A stretch of DNA of 64,000 bases from Cyclobacterium salsum (lineage in GTDB: Bacteria > Bacteroidota > Bacteroidia > Cytophagales > Cyclobacteriaceae). Every line of letters begins with the position of its first letter. Within the stretch, counting starts at the first letter, position 1. A program made the translations under genes and the position numbers. The stretch lies in assembly GCF_010119245.1 (NCBI RefSeq), contig NZ_WNKG01000011.1, positions 1 through 64,000 of the forward strand. Direction: 5' to 3'. The notes beneath the pieces were generated by a model, which was not told the origin of the DNA, ran no database searches, and saw nothing but the letters and a program-made list of their open reading frames with translations. This document shows positions 62,865-64,000 of this stretch, in pieces.

Positions 62865-63360
62865 CCAGATCATCCACTATATCCCGGATCAGGTCGGCTT
62901 CGAAGCCCCTGAAAGCTAAAAAGCGCGCAACTTTTGCTTTCTTTTTGTATAAATCCGGCTCTCCGGTCAACTTCCATTTCCTATCTGCCAAAAATTTCAA
63001 GGTTTCCTGGTATTCCGATTCATCAATCGCATCCAGGGCCTCCCTTATCAATTCGTTGGATATTTCCCGCATTTTCAGTTCCTGACGGATGCGTACCTTG
63101 CCCCATTTTTTGAGACCGAATTTTCCGCGCACATAACTTTCTACGAAGCGGCTTTCATTAAGAAAATCATTTTCCAGGAGTTTGTCGATGATTTTTTCGG
63201 TTTCTGAGGAGGACAATCCCCATTCTTCCAGCTTATTCTGGACCTCCATAAGACAGCGTTCCTGGTAAGCACAATAAGAGGAGATTTTTTTTAGGCCCTG
63301 AGAAAAGCTCACTTTCTTTTTTGAGCCGGAAGCTGCATTTCCTTTTTCTGGAACTGACAT
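62854..63360 (-). CDS. recX: Regulatory protein RecX
   Basis: Inhibits RecA filament growth and limits recombination. Taken from ATG 63360 (168 residues); an upstream TTG (63408) would add 16 residues with no RecX similarity. Three RecX-type helical repeats are visible: AYQERCLMEVQNKLEEWGLSS, a middle repeat with LLENDFLNESRFVESYVRGKFGLKKWGKVRIRQELKMREIS, and the last with ALDAIDESEYQETLKFLADRKW. The motif FLNESRFVESYVRGKF is characteristic. recA is not nearby. It converges on the AlbA_2 gene and diverges from tpiA. Confidence 0.92.
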   Translation of the reverse strand: MSVPEKGNAASGSKKKVSFSQGLKKISSYCAYQERCLMEVQNKLEEWGLSSSETEKIIDKLLENDFLNESRFVESYVRGKFGLKKWGKVRIRQELKMREISNELIREALDAIDESEYQETLKFLADRKWKLTGEPDLYKKKAKVARFLAFRGFEADLIRDIVDDLANA

Positions 63361-63433
63361 TTTACGTATTTTTAGCTTTTGGTTTACCAACGGGATAATC
63401 CTGACCAAATATATAAATCTTAACTAATATATC

Positions 63434-64000
63434 ATGCGAAAAAAAATTGTAGCAGGAAATTGGAAAATGAACTGTCTCCAGGAAGAAGGGCAAAAACTGA
63501 CGTCGGAGATTGTGAATATGATAAAAGATGAACCGACAGCCGATGTCACCGTGGTATTAAACCCGCCTTTTGTACACCTGCATGCCGTAAATAAACTAAT
63601 AGCAGGTGTAGACCGGGTGCATTTAGGCGGGCAGAATTGTTCTGATCAGGCATCCGGAGCCTTTACAGGAGAAGTCTCTGCGGCCATGTTGGCCTCTTTT
63701 GGCGCTAGCTATGTCATCATTGGTCACAGTGAACGAAGGCAGTACTTCAACGAAACTAATGAACTGTTGACTGCAAAAACCCGGCAAGCACTGGATAACG
63801 GATTGCAACCGATATTTTGTTGTGGCGAACCCCTGGAAATCCGGGAATCCGGAACGCATGAAACCTACGTAAAGGATCAACTTACCGCCAGTTTATTTGA
63901 TTTCACGGAGGAGGAATTAAAAAAGATAGTCATTGCATACGAGCCCATCTGGGCGATCGGCACCGGCAAAACGGCTTCTTCAGAGCAGGCACAGGAAATG
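63434..64000 (+). CDS. tpiA: Triosephosphate isomerase, 3' end outside window
   Basis: Interconverts glyceraldehyde-3-phosphate and dihydroxyacetone phosphate in glycolysis. Only 189 codons are present, cut by the window edge; the full enzyme is about 250 residues. The start MRKKIVAGNWKMN contains the catalytic Lys and Asn at positions 11-13. The electrophile His lies in IIGHSERRQYFNE and the catalytic base Glu in VIAYEPIWAIGTGKTAS. The ATG at 63434 is fixed by the conserved N-terminus. It diverges from recX across 73 bp. Confidence 0.97.
   Translation, partial: MRKKIVAGNWKMNCLQEEGQKLTSEIVNMIKDEPTADVTVVLNPPFVHLHAVNKLIAGVDRVHLGGQNCSDQASGAFTGEVSAAMLASFGASYVIIGHSERRQYFNETNELLTAKTRQALDNGLQPIFCCGEPLEIRESGTHETYVKDQLTASLFDFTEEELKKIVIAYEPIWAIGTGKTASSEQAQEM

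Noticed and set aside
1-64000. tRNA, rRNA, insertion sequences, prophage or toxin-antitoxin loci
   Set aside because: Intergenic stretches were read for cloverleaf-like or transposase sequences and none was found. Short or degenerate elements could still be missed without a computed search.

Overview
This is a stretch of chromosome from a member of the Bacteroidota, most likely a pigmented, respiring marine or soil type near the Cytophagia or Saprospiria. That placement is inferred. The support is two SusC-like TonB-dependent receptors with CarboxypepD_reg domains, three secreted proteins with type IX secretion (T9SS) sorting tails, the gliding/T9SS lipoprotein GldJ, a fused CrtYcd-type lycopene cyclase, a cryptochrome-DASH, and promoters with the Bacteroidota -7 box TAnnTTTG. 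The window is mostly core chromosome. No phage, insertion sequence, tRNA, rRNA or CRISPR array was recognised. The gene at the right edge (tpiA) is cut.

Layout. 0-5.5 kb: a GH18 lipoprotein, an NTF2-like protein, an array of about 168-bp REP-like repeats interrupted by a small GIY-YIG nuclease gene, and glycyl-tRNA synthetase. 5.5-13.6 kb: a three-gene exported sugar-oxidation operon (cytochrome c/PQQ-type dehydrogenase, Tat-exported sugar isomerase, PVC-type haem dehydrogenase), divergent from a TonB receptor. 13.7-14.45 kb: a second, unrelated tandem repeat block. 14.5-25.4 kb: cry-DASH, a class C serine hydrolase, Tag glycosylase, M14 peptidase, a c-haem lipoprotein, RF1 and a large T9SS cargo protein. 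25.5-35.7 kb: GldJ, Mfd, an orphan oxidase subunit III, HflK-HflC-SRPBCC, a Fur-family regulator and a retropepsin-PDZ protein. 35.8-42.1 kb: a soluble multi-PAS histidine kinase, then NagB, a TRIC channel, a methyltransferase and a BamA-like barrel. 42.1-49.8 kb: a TonB receptor downstream of a carotenoid operon (ECF sigma-crtI-crtB-crtYcd-ispH-crtW). 49.9-54.0 kb: a four-gene operon that looks like D-amino-acid utilisation (GntP permease, RidA, D-threonine aldolase family, M19 dipeptidase). 54.1-58.2 kb: two T9SS cargo proteins. 58.4-64 kb: a DUF4105 membrane protein, uvrB with two coupled small genes, recX and tpiA.

How the genes work together. The carotenoid operon carries its own sigma factor and an isoprenoid-supply gene (ispH), so pigment flux and transcription are probably set together. 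Photolyase-family protein, Mfd, UvrB, Tag and RecX give an unusual number of DNA-repair genes, though they are spread over separate transcription units. The T9SS cargo proteins and GldJ belong to the same secretion/gliding machinery, whose core genes lie outside the window.

The least explained structures are the GIY-YIG gene sitting inside a split copy of a repeat unit at 3.07-3.75 kb, the tandem GGCTAAAGCC repeats upstream of cry-DASH, and the composition of the carotenoid and D-amino-acid operons. All functional calls come from reading motifs by eye; no database search was possible.
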